Positions 23,838 to 35,649 of a stretch of 64,000 bases of DNA are shown here, in pieces (position 1 is the stretch's first letter; each line of letters opens with the position of its first letter). The notes beneath the pieces are model-generated. The model saw only the letters and a list, made by a program, of their open reading frames with translations, did no database searches and had not been told where the DNA came from. This stretch comes from Atherix ibis. Lineage: Eukaryota > Arthropoda > Insecta > Diptera > Athericidae. Where the stretch lies: NCBI GenBank assembly GCA_958298945.1, contig OY282609.1, positions 55,152,220 to 55,216,219 of the forward strand, read 5' to 3'. The position numbers and the translations under genes were made by a program.

Positions 23838-25102
23838 CGAGGTCTGTTCAAAAAGTATCGCGAATTTTGAATTTCCGCGCGTTACATATATTGGATTTTC
23901 GATTTTTATGGCGTTATGTTAGTACTCATGTCTCTCACTTATGCATTGCTTGCACTTGTTTTGGTTCGTCTTCAATATTTGCCCATTCCAAAAAATTAAT
24001 CAAAGAATTTGTAACAAATTTTAGGTGAAAAACAAAATTAATTGCGTGGACGCATTCCGAATATTGACTGTGGCATATGGTGAAGCTACCTTGGACCGAA
24101 GCAATGATTATCGGTGGTACAAAATGTTCACAGAGGGCTGAGAAGATGTGAACGACGAAAAGTGTGCCGAACGCCCGTGCACGTCAACAACAGACGAAAA
24201 TATTGATGAAGTGAAGAAAATGGTATTGGCCAATCGTCGAATCATCGTTAGAGAAATTGCCGAGGGCTTAAATATATCGATTGGCTTGTGCCATTCGATT
24301 TTTGCCAATGATTTGGACGTGAAACGGGTCGCCGCGAAATTCGTACCAAAATTCCTCAATTTCGACCAAAAACAGCATCGCATTAATATTGCTAAGGAGC
24401 TGTTGGACTCTGTCCGCGACCACCCAAATTTGCTCCAGAGGGTCATAACTGGTTACGAATCATGTATTTTTGGTTATGACGTGGAAACCAAAGCTTAATC
24501 AACCCAATGGAAGTTGCCGAACGAGCCAAGACCGAAAAAAGCACGTCAAGTTCGGTCGAATGTGAAAGTTTTGCTTACAGTTTTCTTCGATTTCAGGGGC
24601 GTGGTGCATCATGAGTTGCCACAGAGTAGAACGGTCAATAAGGAATATTGTCTGCAAGTTATGCGGAAGTTGCGGGAAGGAATCCGCCGGAAAAGCCCAG
24701 ATTTGTGGAAGAACAAAAATTGGCTTTTGCACCATGATAACGTCCCTGCTCACGCATCGTTACTTGTGTGCGAATTTTTGGACAAAAACAACATACTAAT
24801 AATGCCGTAGCCACCTATTTCCTCAGATCTGACCCCCTGTGACTTTTTCTTATTCCCGAAACTGAAGAGCCCCATGAAAGGACGACGCTACGCTACGATT
24901 GAGGAGATAAAAACGGCATCGAAGGAGGATATGAACAAGATCACAAAAAATAATTTTTTGAAGTGTTTCGAGGATTGTAGAAAACGTTGGCACAAGTGTA
25001 TAATATCTGGTGGGGATTAATTTGAAGGGGACAAAATTTAGGTATTCATGAATAAATAAATAATTTTTGAAAAAAAACACAAAATTCGCGTTACAAACTC
25101 CG
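23838..25102 (+). mobile_element. Mariner A4 (family A), full length
   Basis: Longest family A copy (1.27 kb), with 5' end CGAGGTCTGTTCAAAAAG and a degraded 3' end ATTCGCGTTACAAACTCCG. Start codon ATG has become ATT near 23996. The frame then reads INCVDAFRILTVAYG, NRRIIVREIAEGLNIS (HTH), KFLNFDQKQHRINIAKE, VITGYESC (first catalytic Asp changed to Tyr), WLLHHDNVPAHASLL (second Asp), TPCDFFLFPKLK (third Asp) and FEDCRKRWHKCIISGGD. The last block shows what A3 has lost. Stops at about 24143, 24496, 24808 and 25018. Dead. Confidence 0.92.
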
Positions 25103-28100
25103 TATTCAGTAAAACAATTACCAACAAAATAGTTATTTATGAAAATAATGCAACTTTCAGAAAGAATAGTTTTTAACAGAAAAAAAAGAGTTTTTTTTAT
25201 AATTAAAGAAACTTAATTGAAGAGACTATTTTTCTATGCATACTCGTACGTCTTTTCTGGATTTAATTTGCAACTTTTCAAACCAATTACCAATAAAATG
25301 AATAGTATTTTGTACAGTAAACTATATTTTTATGTACAAATTAAATATAACAAATTGAATAAAGTCCAATTTACAAATACATGTCTTTCGAGCATATTCT
25401 TTAGAAAAACTTCATTTTACTTTTTAAAAAATTTCAATTTTAAATCTAGTACGTTCTACAGTCTCTTTTCTTTTTAATTGTTAAATCATTGATCCATTAT
25501 TGCAATTGATCATGAGCAGAAATACAGCCTTCAATGTGTAGAACACCATTCATAAAAAAACCGACTTTGCTGAAAGTATTTGTGGGTAAATTTTCTCCTT
25601 TCTTTCGAAGAGGAGTCGGCTTCAAACATGGTAACAGATAGGAGGAAAAGGGTGTGTATTTGTCATGTACGAGCACCACACGATTGATGTATTATTTTAT
25701 TCGGACTCGTAAAAAATTCCAATTCGAATCACATCCAACAAAAAAATTTACAATTTCAAAGGACTCTAAAAATAGTTATTTTTTTAATAGTTTTTTTCTT
25801 ACTTTTTAAATCTATTTATTTTCGATTTTTTTTCTCCTTTTTATTAAGTTTATTTATTTAAATTTTAGGAATAAAATTGTTTATGTATGAAAGGATTTAC
25901 TCTGCCATATATCATCGAGTTTTCAATAAGTGCAGATGCAGTTGAATTAATACCAGAATATAAAAAAAAAACGGATTTTTTTTAACCGATTTCATCAATT
26001 TGACCAACATATGTCACCGTATCCGCTGAAATTAATCAATTGGACAGAAAGAAGAATAAGTACAATCTGATGAGTGAATATATTTCATCGTTTTCCTTCG
26101 TGTTCGTTTTTCCACCCGCACTTCATCCCCTCTTTTTTAATTTAACCAATCTTCATGTTTAAATTTTTTTCATATACTCGTAAAAGCGAACTTGAAATTT
26201 CATTATTTGCGCAAATTCGATGCTATATTTTGGATAGAAATGACTTTTAGAAAAAAACAGCAGAATTCACACATGGTTGTAAAAACTATTCCGATTCCTT
26301 TGAAAGCTTCAGCTTTGAAAAGTATTACTAATCGAGTATTCTGTATGCATGTTTGTGGCATGAAATGACAGTAAATAGAAAAAGGTATTTATTCGAGTAG
26401 AAAGGTAGTACTGGGACCGTAGATATCGTCTCTATCAACATCAACAGCAGCTACCTTATTTGATTTGATTCAATCTGCAAATTCTCATATGTATTTCGAA
26501 CAATTCATTCGTTGGCAAATAAATTCAATAAAATTTAGTTAAATACAAGAGTACCTAGAAGGAATGACAGTTTGGCAGTGTATTAGACAGGACTACAAAT
26601 ATTTGCCATGTCAATCAATTATCCTCTTTCATGGCCAGGATGACTATATCATAGAAACTACACTGATACGAGGTATTCGTTATAAAGAAATTGCACTTTA
26701 TAGATAATAGATAGTGAATAGGTTTGGCGAGAAACATGATAGATAGTGAACAAATTAAGTGCGCCTGTTCTTTATAAATTTTTTTTCGGATTAATTATGA
26801 ATTCTTTTACTCTAGAGGAAAAATTATATTAAAAACATATAATTTTAAGATGCTAGAGAGAAATAAAAATAAAATCGCTATAATTTTTTCTTGGCAGCAG
26901 CTTCTTTAAAAGCCACTGAGGTGGCTGGTTTAGCTGAAGTACCCTTGTTCTTATTGTTCTCCTCCTTTCCGCTCCGGCGGCGGGATATTAAGTATATACC
27001 AACTTCTTATCCTAATGATAGCATAAAAAGGTAAAAAAGGTAACAAGGGGTAAAAGTAGATATCCGACAGTGGATACGTGTATGCCATGGACAAAATATG
27101 ATGAGGAAAGAATGAGATGAAGAGGTGAATGAGTAAAGAACAGGAGGAAGTAGAGAAGGAAAGGAAGAGGAAAAAGGTCAGGAATTTGCAAGATTGCTGT
27201 CCACTGCTTATAGAGCGGGGTACAGACCTAAAGTACTCTAGTAAAAAAAATAGGTACCACGGGAACCGAGACGCCCCACAGAACGAAATTCCAATATTAA
27301 ATAGATCTTTCAGGATTATGGCGTTGAAGCTTTGCATAGATTTCATGCATAATGCTTTATAGTATTTGCTTATATATGCTAATGTGAGTGGAGTCGTACC
27401 TGTTTGTGTTCTATAAAAACAATGAACTAGTTTCTGTGCTCGATTATTGGTGAGGTGCTTTGGCATTTACGTGCATTTACAGTAGAGGTTAAAGATGGGC
27501 CTCGTCGCCAGGAGTTGAGGTGATCAGTTTGTAACTGATTACTGACTGCTAATTCTCAGTTATGGAATGCACTGATTGAGCGTAAATCTCAATCCCTACA
27601 GTTGTTGGCGACTCGTGCTATATAGTCTAACGATGCAGAATAGCAACACTAAATATAGAGAAACAAATGTTCCCACTCCCTCTCAGCATGTGCTTTCCTA
27701 GTAGGAGTTGGAGCAGAAATCGGATCTTTGCTCTTTTTGCAGTCGCCCTTATTTCTGACCGCCTGTCCCTGAGCAGCTTTCGTGCTACGAGAGACCTGGG
27801 ATCCAGCAGTCCTTTATATTTTTGAAGTTATTACCCATTATGAACATTCGGAAAAAAGCTTTTTTCTTCTGCTCTTTAATGTTCCCTGACAGATTTGGCG
27901 CAAAAAGCTTTTTTCTTTTGCTCACTTACTCAGAAATCAGTTGAATCTTTTTTTTGCGACACCATTCATCTTGGTGTTCATAGCAATAATTTTCCTGCAT
28001 GCTCAGTTCACCCATAGCATTAATATTTATAATTTCTGCATGCTCAAATCAAAATATAATTTAAAGAAATTTTTTTAAATGTGTTTGACGCGCCTGATTT

Positions 28101-28459
28101 ACAAAAAATGGAAGGTCTCAAAAAATATCCGACTTTGTTAGTGTGTTGATAATCAAAAAAAGGATAGAAAATCACTTGATTTAGTTTTGTAAGTTTATAA
28201 AGTCAACGGATCTGCCATTTGTAATGAGTTGTTATTGGTATAGAAAAGAGGAATTACTAGGAATTATTGGTGGAAAAATGACTCTGTTTGGGGAGATACG
28301 TCCTTAATATGATGCGGAGAACTTCAAGAATAGGAAGCCTTAACCAAAATAAAGGGTAAGTTTAAGTGCCAATATATAAGAAGATACTTCTTATGCCAAT
28401 TTCCGATTCTTACCAGCTGAAAGAAAATTATGACTAGACATTTAGAAAACGGCCTAGTT
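25103..28459. other. Intron sequence, mostly nothing recognised
   Basis: Long stretch without an element I can name. A less AT-rich patch at 27480-27830 may be an old repeat. On the minus strand at about 26990-26890 a Lys/Ala-rich frame (GTSAKPATSVAFKEAAAKK) ends in a stop followed by AATAAA-like sequence. It could be the tail of a processed gene copy, but is too short to call. Confidence 0.4.
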
Positions 28460-28628
28460 TACTATCAAACAAATGCTTGCGACAGCACAAAGAATTGAGA
28501 TCAGAAAGGAACCTGGAAATAACCCGAATAGAACTTCTGAAGAAATACAAAAAGGAACTCAACATGCTCAACAATATTGAAGTTTAAGTACAAAAAAAAT
28601 ACTCGAGAATTTTGCGTATTTTTTTATA

Positions 28629-29900
28629 CCAGGTGTATAAGCTTAAATCCGCTGTTTGGTCATAGATGGCGTGAGTCATCCACCATGGCACGCCATATTT
28701 TTTTTTATGAGTTTGACATCTGTCAACATTAATCAGTGCACATTGTCAGCAATTTCGTACAACAACATACATTTTTCCCTTGGTAATCATGTCTAGTTTT
28801 GTGCCAGAAAAAGAGCATATGCGGGAAGCTCTGCTATTCTGCTTCAATTTGAAGAAATCAGCTGCCGACTCGCATCAAATGCTTATGGATGCCTATGGTG
28901 CTTTATCGGAAACAACGTGGCACGATTGGTCTCTTCGGTTAAAAGACGGTAATTTTGACTTGTGGGACAAGAAGCGCGAAAATCAGCCTAGGAAGGTTGA
29001 GGACCATCAATTGCAGGCTGTTTTGGACGAAGATGATACCCACTCGCAAAAAATGCTCACAGAGTAATTGGGTGTTACTCAACCAGACATTACCATGTAT
29101 CTGTGTGCCATGGGAAAGATTGAAAAGGTCGGAAAATGGATGCCGCATGAATTGAACGATAGGCAGATGGAGCGACGCCAAAACACATGGGAAATCTTGC
29201 TTGCCACACAAAAAAGAAAGTCGTTCCTGCATCGGATTGTGACAGGTGATGAAAAGTGAATATATAGTATTTCGAGAATCCTAAAGGCAAGAACTCGTGG
29301 ATTGATCCCGGCCAACCATCAACATCTTCCCCAAAACCAAATCGCTTCGGACTGAAGACGATGCTGTGCATTTGGTGGGATCAACAGGGTATCGTCTACT
29401 ATGAGATGTTGAAACCTGGTGAAAGTGTCAATGCCCACCGGTACCACCAACAACTGATCAAATTGCACCGTGCTGTGCGTGAAAAAAGGACGGATTTTCA
29501 ACAAAGACATGACAACCTGATTTGCCTCCATGACAACGAACCATCGCACACGTAAAAAATGGTCCGAAACTACTTGGACATACTCAACTGGGAGGTGCTA
29601 CCCCACCCCGCTTATTCATCAGACCTGGCCCCTTCCGACTACCACCTGTTTTCGTCGATGGGCCACTCGCTCGCTGAGTAGCACTTCGATTCTTACGAAG
29701 ACGTCCGAAAATGGCTTGATGAGGAGTTTGCCTCGAAAGAGCAGGAAGTTTTTTGGCGTGGTATCCAAAAATTGCCTGAGAGATGGGAAAAGTGTGTAGC
29801 TAGCGGGGGCAAGTACCTTGAATAAATTTGTTTTTGCTTTCTATAAAAAAAAACGTGTTTTTTTGACTAAAAAGCAGCGGATTTAAGCTTATACACCTGG
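28629..29900 (+). mobile_element. Mariner D2 (family D), full length
   Basis: Complete family D (irritans-like) mariner with inverted ends CCAGGTGTATAAGCTTAAAT / ATTTAAGCTTATACACCTGG, flanked by TA. ATG at 28789 (MSSFVPEKEHMREALLF). Blocks: NLKKSAADSHQMLMDAYG, DFDLWDKKRE-like, LGVTQPDITMYL, MPHELNDRQMERRQNTWE, HRIVTGDEK (first Asp present, next Trp is a stop), MLCIWWDQQGIVYYEM, LICLHDNEPSHT (second Asp, then stop), LAPSDYHLF (third Asp). The C-terminus reads FWRGIQKLPERWEKCVASGG. Stops at 29065-29067, 29257-29259 and 29553-29555, plus a small frameshift near 29270. Inserted in Helitron H1. Confidence 0.95.
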
Positions 29901-29904
29901 TAAT

Positions 29905-30740
29905 TTCTAGTATATTTGTTGATCGTCATAATGGTAAATAAAGTACTTTCTCTCAATAAACATGCAACATATAAATGAACATATGAAAAGCATGATTTTT
30001 CCAGATTTAATCCATGTACTAGAAGCGATTGACTTTGTACCTTGTTGATGGCCATTGAGAATGCCAAGCATGCATGGGAATACGCAGAATCAGCACATCT
30101 TCTCTTTTTGACTTTCCATGAAGAATTGTCGCTTCGATGACGTATGGCATCAGTTTTTTGACAGCGAACCTGGTTCCAATGCAAATTCAAAGGTTGTCAT
30201 TTGAAATACTAAATTGTATTTGCAAATGTTTTGTAAAAAGTGTTTTGAATCGGCTGAGTGGGCCCGAAAACATGGATAACGGAGATTCAGATAGTGGAAG
30301 TTTAACTTTCTTTTCGTGCATCGCAATGCCCACACATCTTATCAATTTAGCCGAGGTCTACACATGGATGCAGACATTGTACTGCAATGCATCAAGATTT
30401 AAGTCAACACATGCACTGTTCGTCGAGATCGAGTAGCTCGTAAACGTTCTGCTTCGACTCTAACTGATTCCAATGCACGCGATCGAGTAGCTCGAAAACG
30501 ATTAGCTCAATTTCCTGGTGCGCGTTGCTCTTCTGCTTCGTTGCTTGTTTGTCCTCGTAAGGAAGCATGATTATTTTGACGAACAGAGCAACAACTACTG
30601 TACAAAGTTTTAACTCAAAAAAATGTTCCATCTTCTTTTTATATCTCTGAAAATATTAATGCAAAGTGGCAACTCAATCGGATGAACGATGCGCGAACGA
30701 ATGCGAACGAACGCAATCGACGAGTCCGACTACTTCTTTC
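29905..30740 (-). pseudogene. Helitron Rep/helicase protein, N- and C-terminal scraps
   Basis: Read downwards from 30740. First an Arg/Glu-rich repeat region (FRATRSRALESVRVEAERL, then RATRSRR; 30560-30425) of the 23-residue type that opens many Helitron proteins. Next comes CGHCDARK, a zinc-finger-like piece. Then KHFLQNICKYNLVFQMTTF (about 30245-30190), the helitron-like N-terminal domain. A large deletion follows. It resumes in the PIF1-like helicase end: LMPYVIEATILHGKSKRED (about 30155-30095) and AFSMAINKVQSQSLLVHGLN then SCFSYVHLYVAC (30075-29965; helicase motifs V and VI, with QGQ changed to QSQ and the SR finger lost). The Rep HUH motif is gone. Several frameshifts. Non-functional. 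Confidence 0.82.
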
Positions 30741-30760
30741 GTGTGAACTTTTTTTTTCAG

Positions 30761-32614
30761 AAACCATTCTCCGACGTGCGCACAACAACTCACGCATAAA
30801 AGACGACCATACAAACATTAATTTTCACATATATATAATACAAAAAACTAACACCTTTACTCCTATTTTTAAAGGATTCATACTCCTATTTTTATTACAA
30901 CTTAAATTTTTCTTCAAACTTCCCACTTTATATTTTTTTTCCCAAATAAAGTAAGATTCACACATTTTAAGACTTTACCTATTTTCAAGGATCATAAATC
31001 CAAGATTTTCACGCCAATCGGAAGGGAGCGAGCGAGGAGATCACAGGTTTTTAATTCAACACATGTGAAAATTTTAAATTTTCAGTTTGTATGCATAAGA
31101 CACGTATTCGTTTATTACCTTGCTTCAAGTATTTTAACACTTCTTTTATTTTTTGTGTGTGCTCTGATCTGGCAGCATTCTATACCCACGGGAAAAGGTT
31201 ATTTATTGGTACGTGATACCTTCTTATTACTACAGAAATTGTACTTCAAATATCGACTACTGTGAGCAGGGGTTCGTTAGGAAAAAAATCAAAAAAAAAA
31301 CCATTTATGTAAATATTTCTAAAAATCGAAACGGATTTGATGTATGCATGGTTTCAGAGAAAAACTGTTTTATGGGTTTGCCATTGGTATCCACATTTTT
31401 TGCTTATGTGTCCTTTTTCTTTCTTATTCTGAATTATGCAAGCCCAGCAATAAAACTACACGTTGAAAAAATCAAAAAGGAAATTTTCTTACTATGAAAT
31501 AGGAAATGTGAAATCAGAAAATAGAAAATGTACGCAGTCATATGACTTAAAGGTCTAGAGAAGGAAGCGGAAAATTTCCTTAATAAAGAAGGGAAGGATA
31601 AGTTAAAGTATTATAAGGAGTACTCGTACTTCTGTACAATATGAAAAAAACCTGACTTTTTTTTTTTGTAAGTTCCGCCTTTCTCAACAAAGAATCAAAT
31701 CATGATTCAACTTTTGATTTGTTAAGATTTGTTTGGTTTTAGTTTTTTACTACCGCGAACAAACAATATTTACCAAAAGCCTCACCATTTCCGAAAAAAA
31801 TACCAAAAAAAAATACACGATAAAAAAGGAAAGTTAATACGTGATTGCGAAAATACTCATAAAAAATAAAACAGATCCGAAAGTAAATATACTAAAAATA
31901 AATAAAATAGTAGGACTACTTTTGTTTATAGCAAATTTGAATAGGAAGAAAATCCTTATTTAGTTTATATCTCTGCAATCGATGTAATGTAATATATACA
32001 AAGGACGATTTCAAGGATTATTTTACAATATTTCGATATTTTTTTTTAAATATATTTATTCGAATACTATCAAAAAACGAGTAATAATAGTATTCATAGA
32101 TGATATTATGGCTTTTTTTTGTTTTGTTTTTGATTTGTTTTTGATTTCGAATAAATTTTATACAATATATCAAAAAATATATAATAAAAATAGAATTAAT
32201 ATAAAAATACCGCATTATTTTCGAAATTCCCATAAACTTTTCATCGACGAAATGGGCAACATTGAATAAGAAAATCAAATCTCAAATTTAATGCAATTTA
32301 TCTTAAAAAAATTTCTACAAAAATTTATTCTTTTTTTAATGTTAAACAACATTGACTTCTTGATGATTAAATAGAAACAGAAATTTTAGAGCTCAATTCG
32401 ATTTTTTTTGGTTTACTCACCTAAGTTTAAAGTTATCTTTTCTGAAATTATTGATTATGCGATTTTTTATTCAAAGAAAGTTTTGCATAAATATTTACGA
32501 ACAACTCGTTAATTTTATATTGACATTTTTCTATTTATTGTAGTTGCTCAACAATATGACATTTTTAGGAATAAAGGATATATTCAGTCTATCAGCAAAA
32601 AAGAAGAGCACCAT
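30761..32614. other. AT-rich intron, nothing recognised
   Basis: AT-rich with short open frames (31065-31497) of low-complexity hydrophobic composition. No family recognised and no splice context that persuades me. Confidence 0.4.
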
Positions 32615-32786
32615 CAGGGCCCGATTAAGGCGTGTGGGGCCTGTAGGCTGAAATGTGATGGAGGCCCTCGTTAAGGGGAGCGAAATGTTAAAACTCTGAA
32701 GAATAAACTAAAAATAACCCAATAAACAAAACGTTTGATTATAAAAAATATTAAAATAATACACATTTTTATTTGCTTACATTTAG

Positions 32787-34310
32787 TTAAACATTAATAA
32801 ATAAATTAAACATTTTTTTTCTAGCTTTTTCATTAGCAAATTTATCAATTATGTTCGATATATTTATATATTTCAATACATCGTGTTCCATACTTAAAAT
32901 TGTACGGTCGATTAAACTTTCTTCCGATATTGATGAGCTTAGTCTATCCTTTATGAGCTTCATTTTTGAGAAAGAACGTTCGCCGCTGCAGTTTGTAGTA
33001 ATAATACAAAAATAAATTCTAAAAAGAATTTCGACATTTGGAAAACTAGCTTTTACTTTTTTTTGAATTAGTAGCTTATGCATGAAAAATTCTATGCTCA
33101 TTTCTTCTTCTTTTTCATGAATAAACTCACTGCAAAATTCTTTGTAGTGCAGTAGCTCAACGCCAAGATTTTCATCGAAATCATCTTTATATACACTACA
33201 TAATGCCTTAGCACGTTGTTTTATTTCATCTGAGCTAATGTCACTCAATTCCGTCAGAAATCCAAACAAATTATGTATTTCCGAATAAGCAGAACTTCTT
33301 TTAGATAACGATGCAAAAAACTGGCCAATAACTGTAAGGAAACTGTGCACTCGAAATGCGTCAGAAGGTTTTAAGTCAAGTGCTGGAGTTTTTGAACGAT
33401 CTTGATCTTGTAAACGGACGTTGCATCCGCGCTTTCGTTTATTTTGAACCACATATTCATTATGACCACATAATTCAATTGCCTGACGCTCATAATCGGT
33501 ATAAGACTCTCCTTTTAGTTCGATAAAAGTCTTCAAAGAAGAAAGCCGTGCGATCGAAGTATTCAGACCTGATTTTGGGCTTTGAATACTTTTATTGACT
33601 GTATTTACTCTTTCGAGAATTTCATTCCAAGCAATTGCATAAATAGCAGTTTCAAGTTTATCCATTTGGCTGAATAATCCGCTAGCTTCACAATTTTCAT
33701 CAGCCATATCTGATAATTTAGATTTAATTCGCTTATAGCCACGAATTAAAGCTTCGGTTGCATCTGCTCGAGATGAAAAACGAGTCGTGCTGACCCTCTT
33801 GGGAACAAGCAGTGGCTTTTCGTTTTCCTTTAATTGTACTTGTTTAAAGCAATCAACAAGTATCGCATAACGGTCTGTTGAAATTGTGAAGAAAACGTAG
33901 ACTCCTTCTAAAAAGCTAAAAAATAATTTAGCTTCGGTACAAGTATTCATTGTATCGGTGCCAATTAAATTGAGTGAATGTCCTATACAAGGAACCCAGA
34001 ATGCGAGTGGATTTTCTTTTCTAACTAGAGCCTGAAGACCTTCATATTTGCCGCTTGATCTAAAATTAAAAGATTCTCGAGTTCATGCGATTGAGCTCGA
34101 GAATCTTTTAATTTTAGACCATTTTCGTCTAAAAAATTTCTTAAACCATCAAACATTTCTTGTGCTTTATGACCTTGATTAGGCATAAAAGTCACAAATC
34201 TTTCAACTGGATCTCCATTTTCTTCAATATAACGTAATATAAATACTAATTGGTCAATGCGACCTTCATTTTGTCGAATCCAATGTAAATGCGTAGTATC
34301 GTGATACTTT
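32787..34310 (-). pseudogene. hAT transposase (ZMYM1-like), N-terminally deleted
   Basis: Minus-strand frame of about 500 codons. From the top: HTHLHWIRQNEGRIDQLVF, VERFVTFMPNQGHKAQEMF and FLDENGLKLKDSRAQSH (34180-34090, RNase H-like fold). A foreign palindromic patch follows (34059-34081), after which it continues GKYEGLQALVRKENPLAFW and CIGHSLNLIG. A long open frame from 33950 to 32787 then carries the alpha-helical insertion domain and the hAT dimerisation motif NCSGERSFSKMKLIKDRLSS, ending FNLFINV. Zinc-finger N-terminus missing. The frame below 33950 is free of stops, consistent with young age. The wording matches the 'zinc finger MYM-type protein 1-like' hATs of insects. Confidence 0.9.
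34059..34118. repeat. Perfect 23-base inverted repeat inside the hAT coding region
   Basis: Arms 34059-34081 and 34096-34118 are perfectly complementary (ends CTCGAG), with a 14-base spacer. The right arm is the normal coding sequence for KLKDSR. The left arm replaces the DNAANMS-type codons expected in this family. See findings. Confidence 0.85.
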
Positions 34311-34765
34311 TACACGGCGGATTATTTCATCAAATACTTCTTGTAAAAAAAAAGATATTTAGAGTCGGTTAAGTACCGTACATGAACACTACCGAAATTC
34401 GTATGATAAATAAATAAATAGGCTTGAGGTTAGTTCAACGAATTATCGACTGCTGCATAGCAGTATACCTTGGCTGGATAAAACAGAGCGACTGAATTGA
34501 CGACATCCGACGACATGTGACGACACGACATTATAAAATCTCGCTTTCCCCGGGGTTGTGTGGGTTTAGGCACTTGCTAGTTTGGATTTTCATTGTTTAT
34601 TACAAACTAAACGAATTAACTCGCATTCCCCAGGGTTGGGTGCGCTAGGGCACTTATTAGTTTTTTTTTTTTAATTTTCATGGTGTGGTGGAGGCCCTCT
34701 TGTGGTGGAGGCCCCTCAGCTGCAGCCTACTCCGCCTATTGCCTAGATCGGGCCCTGAGCACCAT

Positions 34766-35164
34766 CATTTCATGTTAAAATTTTTGAATTTGGTATATTT
34801 ATTGTTGAGTTTAAAAATGTTTATTGAAAGAAAATTTCAAGTTTTGGTTAAATTATTTGAATTAAAAATGACAGAAAAATAATCAATTTGGATTTTAAGG
34901 TCAAAAAATACAATTATTTATATTGTTTTTTTCTAATTTTTAAATTTATTTCTGAAAAATTGTTGACCATGAAAAATTTCTTGTTATTGAAAGAGTAACA
35001 CCGTCGATAATTTTTGAATTATGGACCGTTTATATATTGTATAATCTAATAATTAGTTTTGTAGATCTTAAAAAATCCAGACTAAAATGTGGAGAAGTCC
35101 TAAGATATATAACCTTTACATTGTAGATATACACGTATGTAAGGTCCAATTAAGAGAAAATACT
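34766..35164. other. AT-rich intron, nothing recognised
   Basis: Short AT-rich spacer between the hAT and a LINE fragment. Confidence 0.5.
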
Positions 35165-35640
35165 CATATGGTATTATAGGCGGACGATACCCTAGTTTAC
35201 AGTGCATCAATGCGACCTAGAGTAGGACTGGAAGCTATGAAAGTATCAGTCAATAAACTGACAGAATACTATAAGGAATGGGTTCTTCAAGTAAATATTC
35301 CAAAGTCCAGAGTGATTGTGCTTCACGCGTCAGGAGGAAAAGCAATTGTAGACTGCAGATTTAGAGAAGCAGATGACTCGATAATGAGACGCGTGGTTAT
35401 TTTAAGTATCTTAAGGCTTAAATCTTAACAAAAACCTCAACTTCAATTCCTTTGTCAGGGATTAAAATTAAAAAAGCCAACGACATGTTTTGTCGGCTTC
35501 TGAGAATGTATCGTTCAAAAATCCTACATAAAGACGTCAAACTCAATAAGCAATTTATAAGAACGTTCTTTTAGTACGGCTTCCCCATCTGGTCATATTT
35601 TTCCCCAACAGTAGCAACACTTTAGCCTCATAATCATATA
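35165..35640 (+). pseudogene. LINE reverse transcriptase fragment (C-terminal half)
   Basis: Starts at the catalytic box, ADDTLVYSASM, with the preceding Tyr codon now TAG. It continues LTEYYKEWVLQVNIPKSRV, YFKYLGLNLNKNLNFN in a shifted frame, IKKANDMFCRLLRMYRS and ending YGFPIWS (frameshift). This is the palm-thumb region of a non-LTR RT. 5' part and 3' end missing. Jockey-like by wording. Confidence 0.75.
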
Positions 35641-35649
35641 TATTTCGAC

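Larger units (their letters stand above)
28460..30760 (-). mobile_element. Helitron remnant H1, split by mariner D2
   Basis: Rolling-circle (Helitron) transposon on the minus strand, internally deleted. Coding part 30760-29905 (separate entry), then 3' non-coding part down to about 28460, interrupted at a TA by mariner D2 (28629-29900). The right and left flanks of D2 join into a sequence matching 41895-42078 on the plus strand, so both are the 3' region of one Helitron family. A CTAG stands near 28457-28460 (minus strand AAACTAG), which could be the CTRR 3' terminus, but I cannot fix the end. Confidence 0.75.
32607..34765 (-). mobile_element. hAT transposon with 8-bp target duplication
   Basis: Cleanly bounded hAT. 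Element proper 32615-34757, ends CAGGGCCCGAT and ATCGGGCCCTG, with AGCACCAT duplicated exactly on both sides (32607-32614 and 34758-34765), the 8-bp signature of hAT insertion. The transposase is on the minus strand, the same strand as the cadherin gene. The 5' part (34330-34680) is non-coding and contains an imperfect direct repeat of about 45 bases (34541-34586 and 34620-34662, each with TTCCCCxGGGTTG). The exact duplication and ends suggest a younger insertion than most elements here. Confidence 0.95.

Noticed and set aside
26890..26990. Minus-strand Lys/Ala-rich coding tail with stop and poly(A)-like sequence
   Set aside because: Only about 30 codons, no upstream continuation in frame and no family recognised.
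30415..30720. Plus-strand Arg-rich frame reading RRDRVARKRSAS and RDRVARKRLA
   Set aside because: Shadow of the minus-strand Helitron repeat region; CGAGTAGCTCG is palindromic so both strands look alike. The minus strand also has the helicase motifs in order.
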